A stretch of 64,000 bases of DNA. Origin: Actinoplanes siamensis (GTDB lineage: Bacteria; Actinomycetota; Actinomycetes; Mycobacteriales; Micromonosporaceae). The position numbers and the translations under genes were made by a program. The notes under the pieces are model-generated. The model was not told where the DNA came from, did not search any database, and saw nothing but the letters and a program-made list of their open reading frames with translations. Positions 1 through 7,987 of this stretch are shown piece after piece. Position 1 is the stretch's first letter. Every line of letters starts with the position of its first letter. The stretch spans positions 1-64,000 of the forward strand of contig NZ_BOMW01000021.1 in assembly GCF_016862395.1 (NCBI RefSeq), given 5' to 3'.

Positions 1-321
1 CTGGGTGTCCTTGTTCGCCAAGCCCGACTGTGCGTCGATGACACGGTGTCGCGTGGCACCGACGCCGGCGTTGAAGGTGTAGTAGTCGTGGGAGTTGTTC
101 TGGCCGTGGTTGGCCGTGTTCCAAAAGTCCTTGTGTGATTTGTTCCAGTCAGTCGAGTACTCGCTGAAGCAGATCTCACCCACGCTGCAGGGAAGGTCGT
201 TGGCTCCCTGATCAAGGCCGGCTTGTGCCGGGAACGCCGTCAACGCCAGGGCCGCCCCGGACACCGCTGCGGTCACCGAGATTCGAGCCAGGATTTTCCG
301 GTAGATCAAAACTGTCTCCAT
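1..321 (-). CDS. Secreted small Cys/aromatic protein, peptidase inhibitor I36-like (partial)
   Basis: Only the first 107 codons are present; the gene runs off the left edge. The ATG at 321 opens a clear signal peptide: a basic stretch (YRKILARIS), a hydrophobic core, and a likely cleavage site after AQA at about residue 34, so the product is exported. The start of the mature part has two close cysteines (CSVGEICFSEY) and then many Trp, Asn, His and Tyr residues. That pattern resembles the I36 peptidase-inhibitor family common in streptomycetes. The family call is from pattern only. A lactococcin-type or other small secreted protein is possible. Confidence 0.6.
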   Translation of the reverse strand, partial: METVLIYRKILARISVTAAVSGAALALTAFPAQAGLDQGANDLPCSVGEICFSEYSTDWNKSHKDFWNTANHGQNNSHDYYTFNAGVGATRHRVIDAQSGLANKDTQ

Positions 322-664
322 TAGCGATTGAAGAATGGAGGAAGACGGCTCTGCAGCGCCGCGCCCCCGCTTGAAAGAATATCGATGCCACATCTTCAGA
401 GGCGCCGTCATCGATGTCAGCGACGGAGCTTAGCCCACCATCCGGTTAACCACTCCAGCCCGTGTGACGAATCCAACGCGAACACGGCTGGTGGCCCACT
501 TACCGACCGACATGGGTAAGCAGAGCGAGTCTGGTCAGCGAATATCAGGAGTGCCTCATTTATGACAAACAGGGTGGCGCGGCTGCCCGACGCGACCCGC
601 GCCCCGGCTGCCGCGCTCGGCGTCGCCCTGCGATTCGGGTCAGAGTTGCCGGTGAACGTGCGGC
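322..664. other. Intergenic region, no gene recognised
   Basis: Short open frames here have low third-position GC and no family resemblance. It includes the upstream region of the secreted protein at the left edge and leads into transposase debris. Confidence 0.4.
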
Positions 665-892
665 ATGAGGCCCCGGCGACCTGCGCGCGGAACGCTCGGC
701 CCCGACGACCGCCGCTACAACTGGCTCCTGCGCGGCCTGCGATGGCAAGGCGAACGCGGCTTCGCGATCCTGATCGGCTGCTGGAAAACGCTGCGTCACA
801 CCACCGTCAGCCCGCGCCGGACCGGCGACATCGTCGCCGACGCGCCGCGCCTGACTCACTACGAATACAAATACCTGTCCGGAGCTTGCTGA
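665..892 (+). pseudogene. C-terminal remnant of a DDE transposase (IS5-like)
   Basis: The 75-residue frame contains DDRRYNWLLRGLRWQGERGF, then a TVSPRRTGDIV segment and LTHYEY. This is the usual end of IS5-group DDE transposases, with the catalytic Glu region (RWQGERGF). The first two catalytic Asp regions and the inverted ends are missing upstream, where the sequence is unrelated. It is a fossil of an insertion, not an active element. It marks the left part of the window as accessory DNA. Confidence 0.55.
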
Positions 893-976
893 GATCACTT
901 CACCGAACCCGATCTTGTCGCGGCGGTTCGGAGGGCGGCATCGAGCGCGCCGACGGCGTCCTGCAGACTTCGGTTC

Positions 977-1348
977 ATGCAGCTCAAGGTATGGATGGCC
1001 GATTGGCAGATGGAGTGTTGCGGCACGCCTTTCCGGAAGAACTCCGAGGTGTCGTGGCGGCTACGACCCGCGACCGACGTCGAGTGGCTCGACACCGTCC
1101 TCGGAGATGGCGTTGCTGCGACCATCGATGCCGTCGAGGACCACCACGGCGGCTCGGACGGTCCGCCAACCGTCGCCACCGTTGTCTCGATTGACACGGT
1201 GCATTGTCGTTTCGCACCCGAGCCAGTTGCCGGTTCCGGGATCGTTACCGCCGTCGACGAAGCGAAGAGATGGAACAGCGACATGGGCGATCGGCGATTC
1301 GCCGGCTTCCTCCTGCGTGTTCGCACCATGGAACCCGACGGCAGGTAG
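977..1348 (+). CDS. DUF6578 domain protein
   Basis: A small cytoplasmic protein of 123 residues. The start region (VWMADWQMECCGTPF) with its Trp pair and CC, followed by EVSW and the EWLDTVLG and AVEDHHGG segments, matches the DUF6578 family known from actinomycetes; the function of that family is unknown. The ATG at 977 fixes the conserved N-terminus, although no strong ribosome site precedes it. It sits alone between transposase debris and the convergent XRE regulator. Confidence 0.6.
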   Translation: MQLKVWMADWQMECCGTPFRKNSEVSWRLRPATDVEWLDTVLGDGVAATIDAVEDHHGGSDGPPTVATVVSIDTVHCRFAPEPVAGSGIVTAVDEAKRWNSDMGDRRFAGFLLRVRTMEPDGR

Positions 1349-1470
1349 GACCCTTTGCGCATGAGGGGAAGGAGGCTACTCGTTCGCCGCCGACCGCGCG
1401 TGGCACCAGTGGTCTGTGCCCCAGCCAGCGGAGCCGGCCCGATGCGTCGATATTCGTACCGGCGAAGGCG

Positions 1471-2328
1471 TTATCGACCTTCAGCCGTGACCGACTCCGG
1501 GAACTCCTCGGTGCCGAGGACCCGCAGCAGCGACAGGCGCTCGCGGGCCTCCTCGTCGGCCGGGGTCAGCACCAGCAGTTGCTGGCCCAGATCCGGGGTG
1601 ACCAGGGTTTCGCAGTCCATGGTGAGCCGGCCGACCCGTGGGTGCTCGAACGTCTTGCGGTCGCTGCGGCGTACCGCGACCTCGTGTTCCGCCCACAGCC
1701 GGGCGAAGTCGGCGCTGGCGGTGCGGAGGGCCGCGATCAGGCCGGTGACCTCCGGGTCGCCTGCCCGTCGGCCAGCCACGGCGCGCAGATCGGCCACGTG
1801 CTGCCGGCCGAGCCGTTCGCGTTCCGAATCGGACGCGACGGGGCGCGTGTCCGGTTCGGTGAACCAGCGATAGACCAGGTAGCGGCGGTAGCCGGTGAAA
1901 CCGGTGTGGTCACCGGCCAGCAGCATCGACGCCCGGTTCTGAGCCAGCACCACGCCCAGGTCGGAGATGACCATAGCCGGGGTGTCACCGAGCAGGTCCA
2001 GCATCCGCAGCAGACCCGCCCGCGCCAGCCGGGCGGTGTCGGCGCCCGGCTGCGGCTGGTGCCCGGCCAGGCGGAAGAGGTGGTCCCGTTCGTCGTCGGA
2101 CAGCCGCAACGCCCGGGCCAGCGCGACCAGCAGTTGCGTCGACGGTTGGCTGCTGCGGCCCTGCTCCAGGCGGACCACGTAGTCCACCGACATGCCGGCC
2201 AGCATCGCCACCTCTTCCCGGCGCAGACCGTTGGTGCGGCGGCGCGGTCCGTCGAACAGGCCGACCTCGGCCGGGCGGATCGCCTCCCGGCGGCGGCGCA
2301 GGAAATCGGCCAGCGTGTCACGTTCCAT
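1471..2328 (-). CDS. XRE-family regulator with MmyB-like ligand domain
   Basis: A 285-residue DNA-binding regulator. Residues about 5-75 form a helix-turn-helix of the XRE type (GLRREEVAMLAGMSVDYVVRLEQGR). Residues about 105-270 are the MmyB-like PAS-type domain, with TPAMVISDLGVVLAQN and the final LLVLTPADEEARERL. Members of this family usually control the adjacent oxidoreductase gene. Here the gene is divergent from an aldo/keto reductase, so it probably represses that gene and itself. The ATG at 2328 is chosen because MERDTLADFLRRRRE is the conserved start; the open frame extends far upstream into the reductase but has no meaning there. Confidence 0.9.
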   Translation of the reverse strand: MERDTLADFLRRRREAIRPAEVGLFDGPRRRTNGLRREEVAMLAGMSVDYVVRLEQGRSSQPSTQLLVALARALRLSDDERDHLFRLAGHQPQPGADTARLARAGLLRMLDLLGDTPAMVISDLGVVLAQNRASMLLAGDHTGFTGYRRYLVYRWFTEPDTRPVASDSERERLGRQHVADLRAVAGRRAGDPEVTGLIAALRTASADFARLWAEHEVAVRRSDRKTFEHPRVGRLTMDCETLVTPDLGQQLLVLTPADEEARERLSLLRVLGTEEFPESVTAEGR

Positions 2329-2364
2329 GCGACCATGCTCCCTCGCCGGGTGGTCGGGGAGACA

Positions 2365-2379
2365 GGGAGCGGCGCTCCC
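2365..2379. promoter_or_regulatory. Candidate operator between XRE regulator and reductase
   Basis: A perfect palindrome (GGGAGCG-G-CGCTCCC) lies in the 102-base divergent gap. Further CGCTCC half-sites follow at about 2388-2399. Placement suggests binding by the adjacent regulator; this is inference. Confidence 0.45.
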
Positions 2380-2430
2380 ACGACAAGCGCTCCGCTCCCG
2401 GGCCCGGCGGATCCGGCGCAGGCTGGGGAC

Positions 2431-3417
2431 ATGCAGAAACGAACTCTTGGTGAGCACGGTCCGATCGTCTCGGCGCTGGGTCTGGGCGCGATGAGCATGT
2501 CCGGTTCGTACGGGCCGGCCGACCGCGGGGAGAGCATCGCCACCGTGCATGCCGCGCTGGACGCCGGCGTGACCCTGATCGACACCGCCGACTTCTACGG
2601 CATGGGCCACAACGAGCTGCTGCTCGGCGAGGCGCTGCGCGGGCGGGACCGGGACAGCTATCAGCTCAGTGTCAAATTCGGTCAGCTGGTCGGGCCGGGC
2701 ATGCGGTTCTCCGGCGCTGACGGGCGGCCCGAGGCGGTCAAGAACTTCCTGTCGTACACGCTGACCCGCCTCGGGGTCGACCACATCGACATCTACCGCC
2801 CCGCCCGGGTCGACCCGCAGGTGCCGATCGAGGACACCATCGGCGCGATCAAGGAGCTGATCGAGGCGGGGTACGTCCGGTACGCCGGGCTGTCCGAGGC
2901 CGGGGCGGCCACGATCCGCCGGGCCCATGCCGTGCACCCGATCGCCGACCTGCAGATCGAGTACTCGCTGCTGTCGCGGGGGATCGAGGCCGAGGTGCTG
3001 CCGACGCTGCGTGATCTCGGCATCGGACTGACCGCGTACGGCGTGCTCAGCCGGGGCCTGCTCAGCGGGCACTGGGCGCCCGGCCGGGACGGCGACCACC
3101 GCAACCACAGCCCGCGCTTCTCCGGCGAGAACGCCGCGCACAACCTGGCCCTGGTCGACGCCCTGAGCCGGGCCGCCGAGGCCAAGGGCTGCACGGTCGC
3201 CCAGTTGGCGATCGCCTGGGTCGCCGCGCAGGACGAGCGCGTCGTCCCGCTGATCGGCGCCCGCACCCGACAGCGGCTGGCCGAGGCACTCCCGGCGATC
3301 GGCCTGGATCTGACCGGCAACGACCTGGCCGAGATCGAGAAGGCGGTGCCGGCCGGGTCAGCCCGTGGAGACCGATACCCGACGGCGTTCATGGCCGCCC
3401 TCGAGGTCGGCAACTGA
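2431..3417 (+). CDS. Aldo/keto reductase
   Basis: A 328-residue NAD(P)H-dependent reductase with a TIM barrel, acting on small carbonyl substrates in the cytosol. The N-terminus VSALGLGAMSMSGSYG and the DTADFYG segment (catalytic Asp and Tyr) are clear, as are VKFG (catalytic Lys) and the C-terminal nucleotide site VVPLIGARTRQRL. The usual catalytic His segment (QHRVD) reads RPARVD, as in one AKR subgroup, so substrate reduction may differ from the standard tetrad. It is divergent from an XRE/MmyB regulator that probably controls it. The ATG at 2431 gives the conserved MQKRTLG start. Confidence 0.92.
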   Translation: MQKRTLGEHGPIVSALGLGAMSMSGSYGPADRGESIATVHAALDAGVTLIDTADFYGMGHNELLLGEALRGRDRDSYQLSVKFGQLVGPGMRFSGADGRPEAVKNFLSYTLTRLGVDHIDIYRPARVDPQVPIEDTIGAIKELIEAGYVRYAGLSEAGAATIRRAHAVHPIADLQIEYSLLSRGIEAEVLPTLRDLGIGLTAYGVLSRGLLSGHWAPGRDGDHRNHSPRFSGENAAHNLALVDALSRAAEAKGCTVAQLAIAWVAAQDERVVPLIGARTRQRLAEALPAIGLDLTGNDLAEIEKAVPAGSARGDRYPTAFMAALEVGN

Positions 3418-3457
3418 ACTACGGGGCCGACCCGAATACGTCGGAGACCGGCGACAG

Positions 3458-3489
3458 CAGCTTCAGGTAACCCTCGTCACCTGAAGCTG
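3458..3489. terminator. Hairpin after aldo/keto reductase
   Basis: Perfect 11-base arms (CAGCTTCAGGT and ACCTGAAGCTG) with a 10-base loop lie 40 bases beyond the reductase stop. There is no T-tract, as is usual in GC-rich actinomycetes. Confidence 0.6.
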
Positions 3490-3706
3490 TTCAGGCGGCG
3501 CGATCCCGTCTTCTTACTCTCCTGCCGCGATCCGGGTGGTTGCCTCGCGTGCTCATCCGCCGCGAGGCGATCGCTACGGGCCATGACGGGCTCCGGCCCG
3601 GTCAGCGCACGACTTCTAGCCGATGAGCGGGCGCCCTGCGGTTGTGGCTCCTCGTGGGACAGCGCGAGACCTGGCGCCTGTGTCGATCCGTAGAGGGCCA
3701 TTCGGG

Positions 3707-4801
3707 TCAGTCTTTCGCGGTAATGGCCGACCGTAAGCGACTGAGCGCCTCGGCGCGCACTCCGGCCAGGACCGGCTCACTGGTCAGGCGGGCAGGACGG
3801 ATGGCAGCCCGGCGCGGCATCCGTGCCGTCGCCGCTCGGATGCTGTCAATCAGAGCCGGCCCCCACGAGCCGCCGACAACAATCTCCAGCGGGTCGGCGA
3901 AGGCGACCACGGCGGCGACGACACCGCCAACAGCCTGCCCGATGGCCGCCCGCGTGGCGGCGTCGCCCCCGAGGAGCCGCTCGACGTCGATGGCCGTGGA
4001 GCCGTCGCGGCGCAGGCCCAATTCGCCGAAGACCTCGATGAACCGGACCGCCCGCCCACCCGGCCCGAGGGTCAGCACGTGGGCGATCTCGCCGGTCAGC
4101 CCGCTGTGGCCACGACGGACCTCGCCGTCGCTGACGACTGCGCAGCCGAGCCCTTCGCCCAGGAACAGGTAGGCGAAGTCGCGGGCGGCGTCCCGTTCCG
4201 CGTGCGCTGCCCAGTTCACGTCGTTGTCGACGATGACCGGACCGCCGGCCTGCGGCGCGAGGACGGCGACGGGGTCGAGCTCGCCGAGGAGGAACGGCGA
4301 ATCGGGCAGATGCACGAGGCGGCCGGTGGCACGGTCCACCGGGTCGGCCGCGCTGACAACGGCGAGCCTGGCCGGTTGCCCGGCGGAGGCGAGGGCCTCG
4401 GCGGCAGCGGCCGTCAAAGCCGCTGCGGCCTGGCTCCCGTGGGTGGGCCGGTTGATCCGCCGGATCGCGCGGGCCACGGTGTCGCCGTACACGTCCAGGC
4501 ATTCCACCACGACACCCTCGGGAGCTATGACGGTCGCCAGCGCCACCCCCACCGCCGGAGCAAGTGAGTAGTACGAGCCCACGCGACCGCGGCCACGGCC
4601 ACCGGTGGTGCGCTCGCCGGTGTCGGCCACCAAACCGCGATCGGCCAAGCGGCGCACGCTCTCCCCCGCGGTCGGCTTGGAGATACCGATCTCGGCTGCC
4701 AATTCGGCACGGGTCAGCCGACGATGGTGCATCAACGCGCGGAGCACGTGCTCGTCGGTGAGGGACCGGACGAGCTCTTGTGAGGGCAAGGGAGGTTCCA
4801 C
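3707..4801 (-). CDS. ROK-family transcriptional regulator
   Basis: 364 residues. An N-terminal winged helix (about 10-75; RAELAAEIGISKPTAGESVRRL) is followed by a ROK sugar-kinase fold (about 85-350), with VIVDNDVNWAAHAE and GLGCAVVSDGEVRRGHSGLTGE. The Cys-rich zinc motif of sugar-kinase ROKs (CxCGxxGC) is absent after GE, which is common in regulators. It is divergent from the DUF1479 gene and probably senses a sugar-like ligand to control it. The start is GTG at 4801. Confidence 0.9.
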   Translation of the reverse strand: MEPPLPSQELVRSLTDEHVLRALMHHRRLTRAELAAEIGISKPTAGESVRRLADRGLVADTGERTTGGRGRGRVGSYYSLAPAVGVALATVIAPEGVVVECLDVYGDTVARAIRRINRPTHGSQAAAALTAAAAEALASAGQPARLAVVSAADPVDRATGRLVHLPDSPFLLGELDPVAVLAPQAGGPVIVDNDVNWAAHAERDAARDFAYLFLGEGLGCAVVSDGEVRRGHSGLTGEIAHVLTLGPGGRAVRFIEVFGELGLRRDGSTAIDVERLLGGDAATRAAIGQAVGGVVAAVVAFADPLEIVVGGSWGPALIDSIRAATARMPRRAAIRPARLTSEPVLAGVRAEALSRLRSAITAKD

Positions 4802-4810
4802 ACCGCCATT

Positions 4811-4831
4811 CTAGTCAGGGCCCTTGTCTAG
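4811..4831. promoter_or_regulatory. Imperfect inverted repeat in ROK/DUF1479 divergent region
   Basis: CTAGTCAGGG and CCCTTGTCTAG face each other in the 87-base gap, around an AGGGCCCT core. It is a plausible ROK operator by position only. Confidence 0.3.
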
Positions 4832-4888
4832 AGAATCGCGGTCCTTTAGAATCTTCCAAGTAAGGAGATCTAACTAGAAGGAGATGCC

Positions 4889-6163
4889 GTGTCGGCCACC
4901 ACCGCTCTGCCGCACTGGGAGCAGATTCCCGCTGACCTCAAAGCGGCCACCCGCGAGATCAAGGCCGCGCTGCGGGCTCGGATCAACGCCTCCGGGCGCA
5001 CGGTCGACGAGGTCTTCGCCGTCGTCGAACGACGTGTTCAAGCCGCCGTCGACGACATCAACGCGGCCCGCCGGCGCGGTGAAAGCGTCTGGCCCGTCAT
5101 CGACTACGCCGACATCGCGAGTGGCACCGTCACCGCCGATCAACTGGACCTGCTGCACCGCCGCGGCTGCGTCGTCGTGCGCGGCCACTTCGACCGTGAC
5201 CAGGCGCGGCAGTGGGATCAGGACATCGTCGACTACGTCGAGAGCAACAACTTCTTCGAGGACTACCGGGGTCCCGGCGACGACTTCTTCGGCAGCGTCG
5301 GCTCCAGACCCGAGATCTACCCGATCTACTGGTCGCCCGCCCAGATGCAGGCCCGCCAGAGCGACCGTATGGCGAACGTCCAAGCCTTCCTCAACAGGCA
5401 GTGGAAGTCCGAGTCCGGCGGCGTCCAGTGGTTCGACCCGAACCGCGACTCGCTCTACCCCGACCGCATCCGCCGCCGCCCCGAGGGCGCGGACTCCGCC
5501 GGTCTGGGCACGCACCTCGACCCGGGCACCCTGGACCTCTGGATGACGCAGGCGTACCAGCAGGCGTTCCGGCATCTGTTCGACGGCACCGTCGAGCAGT
5601 ACGACCCCTGGGACGCCGCCCACCGCACGGCCGGTCCGCAGTACCCCGGCACCACCATGTGCTCGGCATTCCGCACCTTCCAGGGGTGGACCGCGCTGTC
5701 CGACATGGATCACGACCAAGGCGTGCTGCACACCGTTCCGATCCCGGAGGCCATGGCGTACCTCATGGTGCGCCCCCTGCTGTCCGACGTGCCCGACGAC
5801 GACATGTGCGGCGTCACCGTCAACCAGGTCTTCCCCGCCGGTCACAAGTGGCACGCCCCGCTCATGGAGGCACTGACCGGCATCCCCGACGTCCAGGCGG
5901 GCGACTCCGTCTGGTGGCACGCCGACATGATCCATAGCGTCGCGGCAGTCGAAAACCAGAAAGGCTGGGGCAACGTCATGTACATCCCCGCCGCCCCCTG
6001 GTGCCCCCGCAACGAGAAGTACGCCGCCAACGTCCGCGAGGCGTTCCTGACCGGATCGAGCCCGTCGGACTTCCCCGCCGAGCACTACGAGCGCGAATGG
6101 CCCAACCGCTTTCAGTTGGAAGACCTCAACGAGACCGGACGCCGCGGCCTCGGTATCGCTTGA
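4889..6163 (+). CDS. DUF1479 (YbiU-like) Fe(II)/2-oxoglutarate oxygenase-type protein
   Basis: 424 residues. It matches the DUF1479 family over full length: DLLHRRGCVVVRGHFDRDQA near residue 95, GLGTHLDPGTLDLW (likely His-x-Asp metal ligands) near 210, and GDSVWWHADMIHSV (distal metal His) near 345. The family has the cupin fold of iron/2-oxoglutarate oxygenases, but substrates are not established. The GTG at 4889 follows AGAAGGAGA by five bases, which decides the start. The divergent ROK regulator suggests carbohydrate-linked control. Confidence 0.88.
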   Translation: MSATTALPHWEQIPADLKAATREIKAALRARINASGRTVDEVFAVVERRVQAAVDDINAARRRGESVWPVIDYADIASGTVTADQLDLLHRRGCVVVRGHFDRDQARQWDQDIVDYVESNNFFEDYRGPGDDFFGSVGSRPEIYPIYWSPAQMQARQSDRMANVQAFLNRQWKSESGGVQWFDPNRDSLYPDRIRRRPEGADSAGLGTHLDPGTLDLWMTQAYQQAFRHLFDGTVEQYDPWDAAHRTAGPQYPGTTMCSAFRTFQGWTALSDMDHDQGVLHTVPIPEAMAYLMVRPLLSDVPDDDMCGVTVNQVFPAGHKWHAPLMEALTGIPDVQAGDSVWWHADMIHSVAAVENQKGWGNVMYIPAAPWCPRNEKYAANVREAFLTGSSPSDFPAEHYEREWPNRFQLEDLNETGRRGLGIA

Positions 6164-6657
6164 GACCCCGGCACCGTGGTCGGGCCGCGTTTGACGTCCG
6201 CCAGGCGTCCGTCTGCCGCAAGTCGTGCGCGGCGGCCGACGTGGTCGTCACGCTTCGTCCGACTTGGTCCTCGGTCGCCGACCGAGTGCGGGCCGCCGTC
6301 ATGACCGACTGTCGTCGCACCGATCGCGGCAGGCCCGTGCACCAGATCTCGGCGACGGGCTGGCCGGCGCACAGTGTGCTGCAGGTGAATCGTCAGCCGG
6401 CCCGGCGCATCGTGGCGTGTCCGTGTCCGACCATGCCGACGAGGACATGCGCGGTTTCTCGGCCTCGTTCGCGGACGCCCACGCGCGTGAGCATGTCGCG
6501 ACCTTCCTGGCGTTTTCGCCGTCGACGCGGTATGGGTGACCAGCCGTGGGGTCTGATACCGAGGCAGGAAAATGTCGACTCCGGCAAGCGCCTGCTGATC
6601 CCCGCGGGCCAGAACACCGTCCGGACCTGAAGGCCACCGCAGGAGGCTGTACCCGCC
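6164..6657. other. Intergenic stretch without recognisable gene
   Basis: Several open frames exist on both strands, but their codon use is irregular and none shows a known motif. The stretch lies between an intact oxygenase gene and a truncated SDR, so it is probably decayed DNA. Confidence 0.4.
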
Positions 6658-7056
6658 ATGCTGACTCCACCATCGTTCGTCGTCACCGGGGGCGCCCACG
6701 GCATCGGCCGAGCCATCGCCGAACGCCTGGCCGGCGACGGTAGCGTCGTCATCCTTGACATGGCCGACCAGCTGGACTGGACGAATGAACGGGTCACTCT
6801 GATCACCGGCGATGCTCGTGACGTGGCGACGACGCAACGAGCGGCGGCAATCGCCGAGTCCACCGGCCCGCTCGCCGGATGGGTCAACAACGCCGCAGTC
6901 TTCGACGTGGCACGTTTCGGAGACGCGTCGGCATCCCAGATCCTTGACCTCATCACCGTGAATCTGGCGATGGCTGTGGTCGGATGCCACACCGCAGTCA
7001 ACCCACGCATAGTTGGTCGAAGCCGGGACCCTCGACGACGCACCTTCGGCCGGTAG
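6658..7056 (+). pseudogene. Truncated short-chain dehydrogenase
   Basis: The first about 115 residues are a good classical SDR: cofactor motif TGGAHGIG, the acidic LITGDARD segment, and NNAAVFD. The frame then leaves the family and ends after Arg-rich codons. The catalytic Ser, Tyr-x-x-x-Lys and the C-terminal half are missing, and the next 280 bases hold no continuation. It is therefore inactive as a dehydrogenase. The ATG follows CAGGAGG, so it may still be translated. Confidence 0.65.
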
Positions 7057-7336
7057 CGGCGTACTCGGTGAGTGCTGCGGAGGTTTCTGGCGGTCAAACC
7101 CATCCGATGATCCTTCGGCTCCGAATCCTCGCGAGAGCATCGGACGCGGCGAGGGATGGTTCGTTGATGGCGGGGCGCAGCATGATCCCTGGTCGGTGTC
7201 CCGGTCGAACCGCCCGGCGGATCCCGCGAGCCCGCGCTGATGGTGGCCGGCGTGAAAACAATCTGAGATTCCACCAATCCGCGGCACGGTCGGCGCCGAA
7301 TCATCGGTGCAAGTCCCAATAAAGAGGAGCAGATCG

Positions 7337-7987
7337 ATGCGTGCAACGAAGCTCACCGCCCTGACCGCCGCGACCGTGTTCGCGATTTCCCTGTCCGCCT
7401 GTGGCAGTGACTCCGACGACAGCAACAGCGGCGGGACGACGGCTGCGGCGCCGACGATGACCTCGGCGGTGCCCAGCACGGCCCCGGGCATCGGCGGCAC
7501 GGACATGGTCAACTTCGGCCCGGGGTGTGCGGCGGTGCCGACCGACCCGGCCAACGCCGGCAGTTTCGAGGCGATGGGCAAGGTGCCGGTGGCCACCGCC
7601 GCGTCCGGCAACCCGCTGCTGTCCACCCTGGTCACCGCGGTGAAGAAGGCCGGTCTGGTCGACTCGCTGAACTCGGCCGACGGGGTCACCGTGTTCGCGC
7701 CGACCAACGACGCGTTCGCCAAGATCCCGAAGGCCACCCTGGACAAGGTCCTCGCCGACAAGAAGACACTGACCAGCATCCTCACCTACCACGTGGTGCC
7801 CGGCAAGCTCACCCCGGCGGACCTGGCCGGCACCCACAAGACGCTGCAGGGCCAGGAGCTGACCGTGACCGGCAGCGGCGAGAACTTCAAGGTCGGCACC
7901 GACAGCGCCTCGGTGGTCTGCGGCAACGTGCAGACGGCCAACGCCAACGTATACATCATCGACTCCGTCCTGATGCCGAAGAGCTGA
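7337..7987 (+). CDS. Fasciclin-domain lipoprotein
   Basis: 216 residues. A lipoprotein signal peptide ends in the lipobox LSAC near residue 22, followed by a Ser/Thr/Ala/Pro-rich linker. One fasciclin (FAS1) domain covers about residues 80-216, with VTVFAPTNDAFAKIP, LTYHVVPGKL and VYIIDSVLMPKS. It is anchored on the outer face of the membrane, where such domains mediate adhesion or protein contacts. The ATG at 7337 follows AGAGGAG by seven bases. The stop overlaps the start of the molybdopterin oxidoreductase by one base (TGATG), so the two are probably made together and may work together. Confidence 0.92.
   Translation: MRATKLTALTAATVFAISLSACGSDSDDSNSGGTTAAAPTMTSAVPSTAPGIGGTDMVNFGPGCAAVPTDPANAGSFEAMGKVPVATAASGNPLLSTLVTAVKKAGLVDSLNSADGVTVFAPTNDAFAKIPKATLDKVLADKKTLTSILTYHVVPGKLTPADLAGTHKTLQGQELTVTGSGENFKVGTDSASVVCGNVQTANANVYIIDSVLMPKS

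Noticed and set aside
3477..3701. A 74-codon minus-strand frame
   Set aside because: It overlaps the terminator hairpin, lacks a ribosome site and has irregular codon use.
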